From Strongyloides papillosus (lineage: Eukaryota; Nematoda; Chromadorea; Rhabditida; Strongyloididae), in the NCBI GenBank assembly GCA_005656395.1, contig SRSI01000007.1:62001-126000 (forward strand): DNA of 64,000 bases. The letters are read 5' to 3'. The notes under the pieces were generated by a model. That model did no database searches. It saw nothing but the letters and a program-made list of their open reading frames with translations, and was not told where the DNA came from. Below are positions 34,508-44,619 of this stretch, piece after piece. The first letter of the stretch is position 1. The number at the start of each line of letters is the position of its first letter. The position numbers and the translations under genes were made by a program.

Positions 34508-35515
34508 ATGCTATTATCACATTATACTATAATTTCTATTTTGTTTATTTTTATTAACCTAACTAACCAATTGTATTTATTTCCATATTGGACAAAATTG
34601 AAAGAAAGAGGTTCAAAGTATCAATATAATGGCCGCAATTTTCCATCTTTGGTTGAAATGATACAAAGAATATTACAAGACTGTAAAAAAAAAAATCCAT
34701 GGGATATTTGTATATATAACGTTGGCACTATTAAAGGATATACAGTTACAAAAAATAAAGCTAAAACATGTCAAAACATAATGTCATTTCTTGATCCAAC
34801 TCAGAGATTGATCACATATGTAATACAGTCTAATCACAATTATCCAAATACATATAAATGTTGGAAAACAATATTTCACAGATTTGAGGATGCTCTTGAT
34901 TTTTCACTACGGAGTTATTGTTATATTAAATTTACCCCACCTACTATTACTAAACCACCACTAGCTCAAAAGAAATTCTGTGTTGAAACATATTATCGTA
35001 CATTATGTTATATAAGAAATCCAGTCACTTACGATATATGGAAAGCAGTTTGGCGTTATTGCAATGGCGGTTGCTACTATAAAAATAATTTTAATTCTGC
35101 TAGAAAACATGTAAGTTAATTTATAAAAACTTAAAGAACTGTTATATAGTATTATGAGGAAATAAATCTTTATAGACAAATTATTGGATGCCCACCTATT
35201 AAACTATATGGAAAATTAAATGTTATGGCCCAGCATCATGCCGATACAATGGCTAAAAGGAATAAATTAATTCCAGATAAAAATAGGGATTATGATGAAT
35301 TAAATGTTTTTGCTAAATTTGGTCATGGCATATATCTAATGAAATTGATATTTGATAGTATTTACTTTGCAAGACCAGATTATTATCAATTAAATCCAAA
35401 ACAAACTGATATTGAAAGATTATTGAGTTGTAAACAGAATCTTATTGGGTTTGGTATGGCAAAAAATGGCCATGGAGCTTATATTACCATAAAATTTACT
35501 TCTGAGCCTTGGTAA
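34508..35515 (+). CDS. CAP (SCP/TAPS) family secreted protein, copy 2
   Basis: Exon 1 is 34508-35110 (201 codons), the intron is 39 bp, and exon 2 is 35150-35515; 322 residues. The signal-like start is MLLSHYTIISILFIFINLTN. The Cys-rich region includes YKCWKTIF and WRYCNGGCYYKNNF just before the splice. Exon 2 begins YYEEINLYRQIIGCPPIK and ends HGAYITIKFTSEPW. The residue at the usual CAP2 Cys is Thr (ITIK), so this copy lacks that cysteine. Closest relative in the window is copy 1 by leader and sequence. A young LTR retrotransposon lies 225 bp downstream in the same orientation. Confidence 0.87.
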
Positions 35516-35739
35516 AAAATAGTTCAAAAATTAAGCATGGTAAATAATTAATTTCATAAAAGAACGCTAAAGGCTAATTCATAATTATTATTTGATAAAG
35601 CTTGTATCACAATGAAAAATAATCTAACTCATCAGATAGAATTTACTTTTATTTCAAAAATTTAGCTTTTTCTACAATAAAATATTTTCTTGCAGTTGAA
35701 AATGATTTTTTTTATTTAATTCAGTATAATTATCAACAT

Positions 35740-35862
35740 TGTTTGGATGATGACATTTATTAAGTATAAATATCGTCCTTTTGATTACTTTGATTATATT
35801 TTGTATCTTTCGCTAGAATAAAGTCATTGTTTTTTTATATATTTGTTACTAACAACTAAACA
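35740..35862 (+). repeat. 5' LTR (123 bp)
   Basis: Short for an LTR. It contains AATAAAG near its end. TTGCGCCCCCGGATTC follows and may be the primer-binding site. Confidence 0.9.
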
Positions 35863-35915
35863 TTGCGCCCCCGGATTCAAAAATTTTTAAAATAAGTTCT
35901 TGTCCATGTCCACGA

Positions 35916-38900
35916 ATGTACGCAAATTACCTTAGAGTACTGGGTTCAGGGTTAGAGGAAAAGGATTTCTACCGGGTAATTCTTGACAATGTTCCTGAGA
36001 ATTTTAGAGCTGAAATTGTCAGAGATGCAATGGAGAAACCTGATGGCCTGATGATGGATCCTGAGTATTTATTGGGTATAGTGGAAAAATGTTGTGCAGA
36101 AAGGGAGGAACTAGAGCCTATTTTATTATCGGTTGATAGGTTGATGACCTTGAAGTTTAAAGAAGGGAAAAATGCTTACACGAATTTACTTAACGAAATT
36201 ACCTTGAGGTCGCATTTTATTGGTAATAAAGAAATAAAAGAATATGTGATCGTAATGCTGTTCATGTTTTTGTTACCTACGAAAGATAAAGTTGATGTAG
36301 ATAGTAACAAGTTATGGACATTAGCAAAGGCTAAAGAGTATGCGGTAAAAGCTAATGTCGCAGATAAATACAAGTACAGCATTAAGAAGAAAGATATTCC
36401 AAAGAGTGAAGCTCAAAGTAGCACAGAAAAAAGGGAAAAAGAAGCTGCAAAGAGAGAAGTGTCGAATAAAAGATTGTTGGTAGAAGAAGAAGCTTGTCAA
36501 GCAGAAGTTTTTATAAATGGAGTGGAGAAAGTTACATGTCATTTAGATTCTGGAGCTGGTGCAAACTCTATTGGTGTCAGCTATGTTACACAAAGCATTT
36601 TGGATGATTTAAAGAAGGATGACATTGTTGTCTTTAAGGATGCACATGGTCGTCAAGTTTCAAGTTTAGGTTATTTTGAATCTCAAATTGAATTTGATGA
36701 ATTGCCGGACTGTAAATATAGTGTAAAGATGCATGTGAATCCAGAAAGCTCCGATGTGTTATTGGGATTTCCTTTTTTAAAGAAAAATAAAATTAATATC
36801 TTCGATATAAGTAAGTCTATAAGAGATGATTCACAATTAGGAGACAAAAAGTTTGTAAAAGGTATTGAATTTGATATGTCTTTGCCTGGAGTCGAAAAGT
36901 TTTTGGCTGAAGAAAAGTCAGCAGTGTTGACAGATGATGTTGAAAGAGGAAATGTCTTAGTTGCTGAAGTTAATTTGGTAGATTTCAGACCTAAGTTGAT
37001 GAGAGAAACTAAGGTTCCTGATGATATAAAAGATGAGGTAATTTCTGTTTTTAAAGAGTATTGTGATAAAGGTTTTTGGGAAAAAATTGATGATAAGTTA
37101 AATGTAAGGAACACGATTGGAGTAGTGTTTAATAGAAGAGAAAACAAAAAAGTAAGACCTTGCTTGAATTTAGTATACATAAATCAATTTGCCGAAGAAA
37201 TAACTATGCCCAAGTTGCCACAAATCGCGGATATTGTAAGAGATGGGAAATTTAAAGTTTTAAGTATTGGTGATATTGATAAAGCGTTTTTCAGGGTTTC
37301 CTTGAAAGGTAATATTTTAGATCATTTAGTAGTGGCAACTAATGTTGGCTGGTATAGGGTGAAAGTGTTGCCGTTTGGTTTTAAAAATTCTCCTGCAATA
37401 TTTTACTCTTTGATAATGGAAAGGTTAGAACATTTGGGTGTAAGACTATATCTATATATGGATGATTTTATTCTGTTATCTGATAAAGACTCACATGACA
37501 AAGATCTATTATCAGTTCTACAAGTTTTCAGGGATCTGAACATAAAATTATCGGTAAATAAATGTAAATTTGGTACTACAACTGGTCACTTCATTGGTTG
37601 GGGAATAAATAGCGGTATTGAGATACCAGAAACAGAAATTGATAGGTTGTACTCTCTCCCTTGTCCGAATACGAAAGAAGAATTGAAAAGTACTCTTGCA
37701 AAATATCAATATAGAGCTCAATGTATACCTCAATATTCAAAGTTTGCTGCTCCGTTACATAAATATACAGGTGCTGTACGATTTGATAAAAGTAAAGTTC
37801 AAAACTTATATGAGAAGTTGAGGGAGTCTATTAAAGAAAATGTGAAGTTATATCCTATTGAAGAGGAAGCTAAACATATTAAGGTTATTGTTGAGGCAAA
37901 CGATTTTGCAATATGGTATTCTTCGTTCGTGGTATATGATAAGAAGGAGAAATTGTTTGATGTTGGTTCTTGTACATTAAAAGAACATGAAAGAAATTAT
38001 TTGTATCAATCAAAATTGTTGCTATGCCTGAATGAATGTTTGAAGAAGCAGTCTTATCTTTACTCGATGTACAATATAGTTTGTATAAGTAATGTTAAGA
38101 ATCTTGATGAGGTTGTTTTTCCAATACCAGTAGTAGCAAAGAATACTCATCAGCGCTTGTGTATGAAATTGTTGAAATATAATATTTCTTTTGAGAAAAG
38201 TGATAAAGGTGCGGTTGGGTTAAAATTTTTACAGGTAGCGAATATAGACTGGATAAAACAATTGATCGGGAATCAACAAGATGATTTTACTATATTTTTA
38301 GTTAGTACTAAAGATTCTCTGGACGATTGGCCAATCTCAGAAAGGCCGAAATTCTTTAAAGATGTTACTAGTAAGGATATTAGTATATTTGATTCATTGG
38401 TATTGGTAAAAGGCAGATTGATTATACCAAATCAGGTTGTAGAATCAGTTGTAAGAAGAATGCACAGTGAACATAGATCAGGTTCAGCGATGGTGAAAGA
38501 AGCTAAGCGTTACATTTGGTTCGACAACTTGGAAAAGTTATTGATGAATGAGTATAAAAAATGTAATACATGTATGGAATTAATGAGAAATCGTAGAGTT
38601 GCTGTATCGTCATGGCCTACGGCTGAATCACCTATGGAAAGGTTCCATGCGGACGTTTTTGAATACGCAAGAAAGAAAGTGATGTTAGTGGTGGATAGTT
38701 ACAGTTCGTTTGTTATTTTAAGATTAATCAAGGATTTATCTAGTAATTCAACAATAAAAGTCTTTGATAGCATATTTGGTACTTATTCAAAGCCGTCTGT
38801 GATAGTTTGTGATAATGCGTCAAACTTTGCTTGTCATGTGGTTATGGAATATTTTGTTGACAATGGAATTTATCCAGCTTATTCAGTACCAAGACATAGT

Positions 38901-40016
38901 CAAAGTAATGAATTCGCTGAAGTGGCGGTAAGAATTGTGAAGCAGTATTTAAAGTCAAAGGAAGTTAAAACTATTAATGAAAATGTTCTGGACGCTGCCA
39001 TGGTGTTTGTAAATGGTAGAACAATGGAAGATAAAGAAAATGGTACACTAACTACACCGGCTGAAAAATTTTTTAATATTAAGTTATCGATGGAAAAAAT
39101 TTTAGACAAGTACCAATATAATCCAGAGCCACTAAAATGCAATTTCTGGGTAAAAATAGATAAAAAATCAAAATGGATTAAAGGTGTGGCATTAGAAAGA
39201 ATCAGTAAATCAGTGTATAAAATACAAGTTGATAATAAGATATATGTTAGAAAGGATGATATGGTAAGACTGGTTAATGATAATCTAATCGTGCAACCGG
39301 AAGATAGTGAAGAGTCAGATAGTCTGAGATCATCATTGGTATGTGAAGATATCGCAGATGAAATGTTTAGTTTGACTTTGGAAGCTAGAGACATGCAACA
39401 ACAAATGAATGAATACTTAGGAGGTACGGGAAACAGATCGACTTTGGTAAAGAATATAGAAAACAACAAAGTTGTCCAAGAATTTATAGTCGTACCGGAA
39501 AAGTTCTGTGTTGAATTGGAAGTAGATTATCAGAAGTGTGTAAAGAAATTAGACAATGTGTTGGTAATTTCATCAGACGGTTCTTGTGAAAAAGAAAGAG
39601 GTTATGGTGTCGGAGTATATAGAGACAACAGGTGTGTACATGAACATTCAGGAAGGTTAGGCAATAATAGTAGTGCACAATTGTGTGAAATGTTTGCTTT
39701 TGCAAAAGGTTTGGAGTTAGCCTTGTATCACAAGAAACCAGATGAAATAGTGGTCATGGTATCAGATTCAGGTTATGTTTGTAATTTGTTTTCGGAACAA
39801 ATCTGTGCTATAAGAAAGACTGACTACATGAAAAGTTCAGGAAAAACTTTGGTGCACAGAGAATTAATAAGAAAGGCTGATGAAATAATAAATAAGCTTG
39901 AAAATTTATATATTATTCAAGCTAAAGGACATGCTGGTATAAGGGTGAATGAAAAAGCTGATGAACTGGCAAAAAAGGGAGCTAAGTTAAATCCAAAATT
40001 TGTGGAAAAAATTTGA
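35916..40016 (+). CDS. Gag-Pol polyprotein with second RNase H after integrase
   Basis: 1366 residues, no stop. Order: Gag-like region without a zinc knuckle; protease LDSGAGAN (~210); RT with DIDKAFFRV and YMDD (~513); a degenerate RNase H (~655-740) in which the usual DAS, Glu and Asp sites read EANDFA, QSKLLL and SNVKNL; integrase with H-H-C-C finger (~849-890) and D (~911), D (~966), E (~1000); then a further domain (~1215-1355) with SSDGSC, CEMFAFAKGLELAL, VSDSGYV, KGHAG and NEKADELAKKGA. These are the D-E-D-H-D positions of a complete RNase H1-type fold. Ty3/Gypsy-like by domain order of RT and integrase. Known: retroviruses and some plant Ty3 lineages gained a second RNase H and turned the first into a tether. 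Inference: the same has happened here, but with the new domain at the C-terminus. Probably active. Confidence 0.9.
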   Translation: MYANYLRVLGSGLEEKDFYRVILDNVPENFRAEIVRDAMEKPDGLMMDPEYLLGIVEKCCAEREELEPILLSVDRLMTLKFKEGKNAYTNLLNEITLRSHFIGNKEIKEYVIVMLFMFLLPTKDKVDVDSNKLWTLAKAKEYAVKANVADKYKYSIKKKDIPKSEAQSSTEKREKEAAKREVSNKRLLVEEEACQAEVFINGVEKVTCHLDSGAGANSIGVSYVTQSILDDLKKDDIVVFKDAHGRQVSSLGYFESQIEFDELPDCKYSVKMHVNPESSDVLLGFPFLKKNKINIFDISKSIRDDSQLGDKKFVKGIEFDMSLPGVEKFLAEEKSAVLTDDVERGNVLVAEVNLVDFRPKLMRETKVPDDIKDEVISVFKEYCDKGFWEKIDDKLNVRNTIGVVFNRRENKKVRPCLNLVYINQFAEEITMPKLPQIADIVRDGKFKVLSIGDIDKAFFRVSLKGNILDHLVVATNVGWYRVKVLPFGFKNSPAIFYSLIMERLEHLGVRLYLYMDDFILLSDKDSHDKDLLSVLQVFRDLNIKLSVNKCKFGTTTGHFIGWGINSGIEIPETEIDRLYSLPCPNTKEELKSTLAKYQYRAQCIPQYSKFAAPLHKYTGAVRFDKSKVQNLYEKLRESIKENVKLYPIEEEAKHIKVIVEANDFAIWYSSFVVYDKKEKLFDVGSCTLKEHERNYLYQSKLLLCLNECLKKQSYLYSMYNIVCISNVKNLDEVVFPIPVVAKNTHQRLCMKLLKYNISFEKSDKGAVGLKFLQVANIDWIKQLIGNQQDDFTIFLVSTKDSLDDWPISERPKFFKDVTSKDISIFDSLVLVKGRLIIPNQVVESVVRRMHSEHRSGSAMVKEAKRYIWFDNLEKLLMNEYKKCNTCMELMRNRRVAVSSWPTAESPMERFHADVFEYARKKVMLVVDSYSSFVILRLIKDLSSNSTIKVFDSIFGTYSKPSVIVCDNASNFACHVVMEYFVDNGIYPAYSVPRHSQSNEFAEVAVRIVKQYLKSKEVKTINENVLDAAMVFVNGRTMEDKENGTLTTPAEKFFNIKLSMEKILDKYQYNPEPLKCNFWVKIDKKSKWIKGVALERISKSVYKIQVDNKIYVRKDDMVRLVNDNLIVQPEDSEESDSLRSSLVCEDIADEMFSLTLEARDMQQQMNEYLGGTGNRSTLVKNIENNKVVQEFIVVPEKFCVELEVDYQKCVKKLDNVLVISSDGSCEKERGYGVGVYRDNRCVHEHSGRLGNNSSAQLCEMFAFAKGLELALYHKKPDEIVVMVSDSGYVCNLFSEQICAIRKTDYMKSSGKTLVHRELIRKADEIINKLENLYIIQAKGHAGIRVNEKADELAKKGAKLNPKFVEKI

Positions 40017-40043
40017 TATGATCTAATTATTTCCAAGAGAGGA

Positions 40044-40166
40044 TGTTTGGATGATGACATTTATTAAGTATAAATATCGTCCTTTTGATTACTTTGATTA
40101 TATTTTGTATCTTTCGCTAGAATAAAGTCATTGTTTTTTTATATATTTGTTACTAACAACTAAACA
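40044..40166 (+). repeat. 3' LTR (123 bp)
   Basis: Identical to 35740-35862. It starts 27 bp after the stop codon of the polyprotein. Confidence 0.9.
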
Positions 40167-40718
40167 AACGTATAATAATTTTTTAAACTTTTTTAACCAA
40201 TCAAAAGATAATTAATTGTTATCTTGGACGCCGAGAAGGTCTCTCCAAGTATTAACTAATTATGTGAATGTGGATGAGCGAGTCATTTGTCTATTATCTC
40301 AAAACACGTACAATATGTAATATATTTAATATTTCAATTATCTTTAAATTTCAATATAACATTAATGATCAATTTTATAGGTAAAAATATCATATCATAG
40401 TTGAATATAACAAAATCATTATAATATGTTATTCTTTTAAAATGTAATAAGAATGTTTTTTCAATTTATAATATATAGTATAATTTAATTAAGAATTGTA
40501 TACCAATTAGTAATGTAATATTTATTTATCTATTCATTCTTGGCACTTACAAAATTTTAATATATTTCAATATTGTTTGATGAAAAATAGCGATTTACAT
40601 TTTGAAAATTTTTCATATATCTAAACAAAATGATTGCTAAACAAAGATTATAAAATAATTTAAAATATTTACTTATACTTTTTTTTTATATTTTAATGTA
40701 TTTGTATAAAAAATTTAT
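40167..40718. other. Spacer upstream of the truncated CAP copy
   Basis: No gene. The last ~100 bp carry a CAP-type promoter: TTTACTTATACTTTT at about 40667 and TATAAATA at 40719-40726. Confidence 0.4.
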
Positions 40719-40760
40719 TATAAATACTCATAAATTAACATTATTTATTCTATCAATGAA

Positions 40761-41216
40761 ATGTTAATATTTCATAATATAACAATTTTTATTTTATTTA
40801 TTCTAATTAATTTTACTCATCAATTAGTAGTAGTTCCGTATCGTCTAAGATTGTCTAACAAACGTGTACGTTTTGAGTATAATGGGCATTTATATAAAAC
40901 AGTGAATGGTCTTATAGCAACATTTTTATTCAAGACAGGAATAAAAAATCCTATGGACGTATGTATATACAATGCTGGTTTTATATTAAAAAAAAATTTT
41001 ATTTATTCTCAATCATCGAAATGTGAAACTATAATGCATCATCTTGATCGAAGTTTTAAGCCAAAAAAATTTTATGTCAAATATACTTACACTCAAATTT
41101 TATATTATTGCGATAAGAATGTTTTTCTCCATTTCGAGTCTGCACTTGCATTTTCATTGAAAAGACATTGTTTTATTTACTTTAATCTACCAAGAAGAAC
41201 AAAAAGCATTAGATAG
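40761..41216 (+). pseudogene. CAP family copy lacking its second half
   Basis: 151 codons, matching the family from the signal peptide (MLIFHNITIFILFILINFTH) through RFEYNGHLYKTV, DVCIYNAGF and SALAFSLKRHCFIYFN, then RRTKSIR and a stop. The last ~50 residues of exon 1, the splice donor and the whole CAP-domain exon are missing; a 187-bp hairpin element lies 100 bp beyond. The promoter is well preserved and there is no stop or frame break before the end. It may still produce a secreted Cys-rich protein without a CAP domain. Confidence 0.7.
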
Positions 41217-41312
41217 AAAATTTAATATCTATCAGAAAATAACAGTAAATTTTTTATTCATTACTATAGATAAAGTGCTACAATTTTTTTAACATTATTA
41301 TAAAAGTATTGT

Positions 41313-41492
41313 GTAATACATAATCTACTTATATTATATATTTATTGAAAAAGAACTAAAATAAAACAGAAAAAAATGACAAGAAAACCATTACTTACCT
41401 TGATTCGGACACAAGCCTTTATTGTAAGTAATGGGTTTCTATGCGTTTTTATATCTGTATAATGATTGATATCAATCAATCACATTTACAAC
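41313..41492 (-). repeat. 187-bp hairpin element, copy C (inverted)
   Basis: 180 bp matching the reverse complement of 27493-27679, with a conserved stem ACCATTACTTACC...GTAAGTAATGGG and conserved loop CTTGTGTCCGAAT on the minus strand. It lies just after the truncated CAP copy. Confidence 0.85.
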
Positions 41493-42780
41493 ATATTGAT
41501 AAACGTTTTTGTTTTTAAATAGGAATTTTAAAAACCGAGACTTTTTAAAAACTTCCAAATTTACTATAAACTATTTGGAAAAAATAAATCTTTATTGAAA
41601 CAGTGTAAAAAAACACTTCTTTATATGTAAAACTAATTATTTCGGCAAATAAATTAACTGAGGTAGTGATTAAATTTGAAAAATTAATACATAATTCAAT
41701 AGAGTCTTTAAATATATTACATGGTTAAGTTCTTTCTACTTGTGACATATAAAAGTAAAATTTATTTTATTTGTCACTACCCCTATAAGTATACACAAAG
41801 TTAGTACATTACAAAAACACCTGTTAATAACAATGACAATTTCAAAATGACTTTATCCTTATAAAGCAGTATATCATTTTTATTAAAGCGACGCTTTCAC
41901 ATAAATAATAAAATTAATTAATGATGTTTATTTTAAAATTCTAATCGAAGTTCGTCGATTTAAAAAAGATTATACACAATTAAATAATAATCAATAGTTT
42001 CAAGAATTTAGCAAAAAGAAAAAAATAATGGCATTTATATAAAAATTTAATTCCAAATCAATGTAGAAATAATAAATTAATAATTAAATGTAATAAAATA
42101 TAAATTAACATAAGAAAATGATTGTAGTTTGTTCATAAACATTTTTATATAAATTCAAATAAATACTTTGTTCCAATATATCAAAATTCTTCTATACATT
42201 TAAAGATATTATTCATAATCAAAATTGAAAATATTTTTATATCTTAAATTAATATCAATTAACTATTCAAATACTTTTTCCAAAAATAAGAAATACTTTA
42301 ATAGGTAGTTATTTAAGTTTCAATCCTGTAAATAAAAACATTTACCATATAATTTTCAATTGAATTTCCAGCTTTATAAAAAAAATTTGGGACACAAACT
42401 TTGGTATAGATATAATCATTTTTGAAAAAAATCTTTATATGTTGTAAAAAAATTTTCTACATTTAATTTTACTTTTCTATCATAACGTATTAATTTCTTC
42501 TAAATGCATTGCATAGTAGTTATTAGATGAAACAAAATTTTTATAGAAGATTATTTTATTGAAAAATTAGATATTAAAATGGTAGAAAAATGTATGAATA
42601 TATCTATGATATTAGCACTATTTTTACCAGATATTTGTACCAGCTATGAATGCAATATTTATTTTCATTGGAAAAAATTAATGTTTTTAAACATTTTTTT
42701 ATGCAGGAAAACAATTTAAAAGATAACTACTACATCCTGATTGCTAAAATAATTGTTTAACAAAGATTAAAAAATAATTA
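41493..42780. other. Spacer with a degenerate CAP-unit module
   Basis: No gene. 42321-42347 (CAATCCTGTAAATAAAAACA...) is one copy of a block that recurs ~550 bp before other CAP genes. Confidence 0.4.
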
Positions 42781-42871
42781 GATTATTTATCTACACTTTT
42801 GCAATTTTTCAATTAAAAAATTTACAATAAAAATAGATATAAATAATTAACAGTGATTTTATCATAAAATA

Positions 42872-43879
42872 ATGTTAATATCACATTATGTAATAATTTC
42901 TATTCTGTTTGTTCTGATTAATTTAACTAGCCAGCTGGTATTACTTCCTTATAGAATTAAATTAAATAATCGAACCCTTCTTTGAATATAAGGGCCATGG
43001 TTATATAAATTTAGTCCAAATGGTTAGAAGCATTATAAAAGAATTACAAGTAGAAAATTTTGATGATTACTGTATTATATATTCGATTTGATTTTCTAAA
43101 AAAAGAAAAATTAATTAAAACTAATAGTACGTTTGTGATAGCTTAAAATCATATCTTAGTCAAAAATATGCACCAATAAAATATGATATAATACGCCTTA
43201 ACGGTTCTAAGACAAATGCATATCAATTTGGCACTAAAGCATTTCTAAATTTTCAGTTAGCTGTTGAATGTTTATTGAAGACATACTGTTATATTCAGTT
43301 TGAAAAGAATAATAATCAATCATCATCTGCTCCAAAGAATTTCTGTCTCATTACGTTATTTGGTGCAAAATGTTATCGGAAAATTATTAATACTTTTCAT
43401 ATGTGGAAACAAATTTGGTCCAATTGTGGTAGTGATTGTTATTATTATAACAATTTTGCAAATACTAAAAAGAGAGTAAGCTATTCTTTAAATATTTTAA
43501 ATTTATTGTATAGTATTTCAAAGAGATCAATTATTATAGAAAACTTAATATTTATCCACTACTTGCTACAAATGAAAAATTAATTGTTTTAGCACAGATG
43601 CGTGCTGAAGTGATGGCTAATTATCAAAAAATTATACCTGACAAAAGTAAAATTTTTGAGGGGGTTATTGTTTCTAGTGAACAAGGTATAGGTATGTATT
43701 TAGTGAAAATTCTATTTGATGATGCATATTTTCGCAATAAAGATATTAACCTACTTTTGCCAACAAAAACAAATTTTGAACGATTAATGTCTAGGTACCA
43801 ACGACATATTGGAATTCGTATAGGAAATAAAGATAAAACTGTTTACGTTCGTATAAAGGTTACACCAAAATCAATGTAG
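42872..43879 (+). pseudogene. CAP family pseudogene, frameshifted
   Basis: The start MLISHYVIISILFVLINLTS is intact. The frame then ends after LNNRTLL, and the homology continues in another frame (PFFEYKGHGY, VQMVRSIIKE), with a second break near 43090. The remainder of exon 1 from about 43100 is open (YAPIKYD, KAFLNFQLAVECLLKTYCY, IWSNCGSDCYYYNNFANTKKR). Donor GTAAGC at 43476, acceptor at 43513, and exon 2 43514-43879 (122 codons: YFKEINYYRK ... VYVRIKVTPKSM) is intact. The TATA position reads AATAAAAA (42826). So both promoter and coding part have decayed. Confidence 0.8.
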
Positions 43880-44575
43880 AACAAACAAATTAGAAGTTTA
43901 ATGTGATATATATCTAATTTGGCATAAACATTTAATGCAGTTAAATCATAGGCGTGACTCTATGAATATCTGTAAATCTGTATTTAGTAAAAAAATTCCG
44001 CAAATATGATGATCAGAAAAAATATTTATCCACTAAGTTTAATATATTTTTATTTCCAAAACTTTTGCTAAATTTGTTATTGAATATTTTTTTTCAAAAT
44101 GGGAGTGACTATAATATCTAGTTATTTTAGTTTCAGCTTTGTAAATAAAAAAATTTACCATCTACTCATAATTTAAGTTGTCAATTTCATCCTTATATTA
44201 TTTATTTTGCCACATAAAAATTGTAACTTGATTATTTATTTTCTGAAATAATATTTTATTCTTGAAAAAGGAGAATTTTTAAATTAATTTATAATTACTT
44301 CTTATTACGTCAAATAATTTCATAGAACGTTCTTGAATGGTTTAGACAATAAAAATTCAATCCAATAATGAGAAGGAACAAAATCTTTCATAGATAGATG
44401 TTTTATTAAAATATAAATTTGCTTACTTGCATTTTAAAAATGGTATTTTTTTATATAATAGTTTAAAAATTATTCAGATTTCTAAACAAAATACATAATA
44501 AACAAAGATTAAAAAAATAATTTTAAAGTTTACTTGCACTTTTACTTTAAAACATTTGTATAAAAATCCTTTCAT
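43880..44575. other. Spacer between CAP units
   Basis: No gene. It contains the block AGCTTTGTAAATAAAAAAAT at 44135-44161, repeated in other spacers of the array. Confidence 0.5.
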
Positions 44576-44583
44576 TATAAAAA
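44576..44583 (+). promoter_or_regulatory. TATA box of CAP copy 3
   Basis: TATAAAAA 44 bp before the ATG, with TTTACTTGCACTTTT about 47 bp upstream of it. Confidence 0.55.
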
Positions 44584-44619
44584 GCTATAAATGATTGATA
44601 CTTTATTTTATAAAAAATA

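Larger units (their letters stand above)
35740..40166 (+). mobile_element. Recent LTR retrotransposon with extra C-terminal RNase H
   Basis: 4427 bp between two 123-bp LTRs (TGTTTGG...CTAAACA) that I read as identical base for base. A purine tract (CCAAGAGAGGA) directly precedes the right LTR. Flanks AACAT and AACGT may be a 5-bp target duplication with one change. One uninterrupted frame fills the interior. It sits 225 bp downstream of CAP copy 2 in the same orientation. Confidence 0.93.

Noticed and set aside
35863..35885. Assignment of a specific primer tRNA for the 35740 element
   Set aside because: The sequence after the LTR does not begin with TGG, and I cannot match it to a tRNA 3' end with confidence.
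36176..39705. Minus-strand frames inside the 35916-40016 polyprotein
   Set aside because: Serine/Phe/Leu-rich complement of a Lys/Glu-rich coding frame; shadows.
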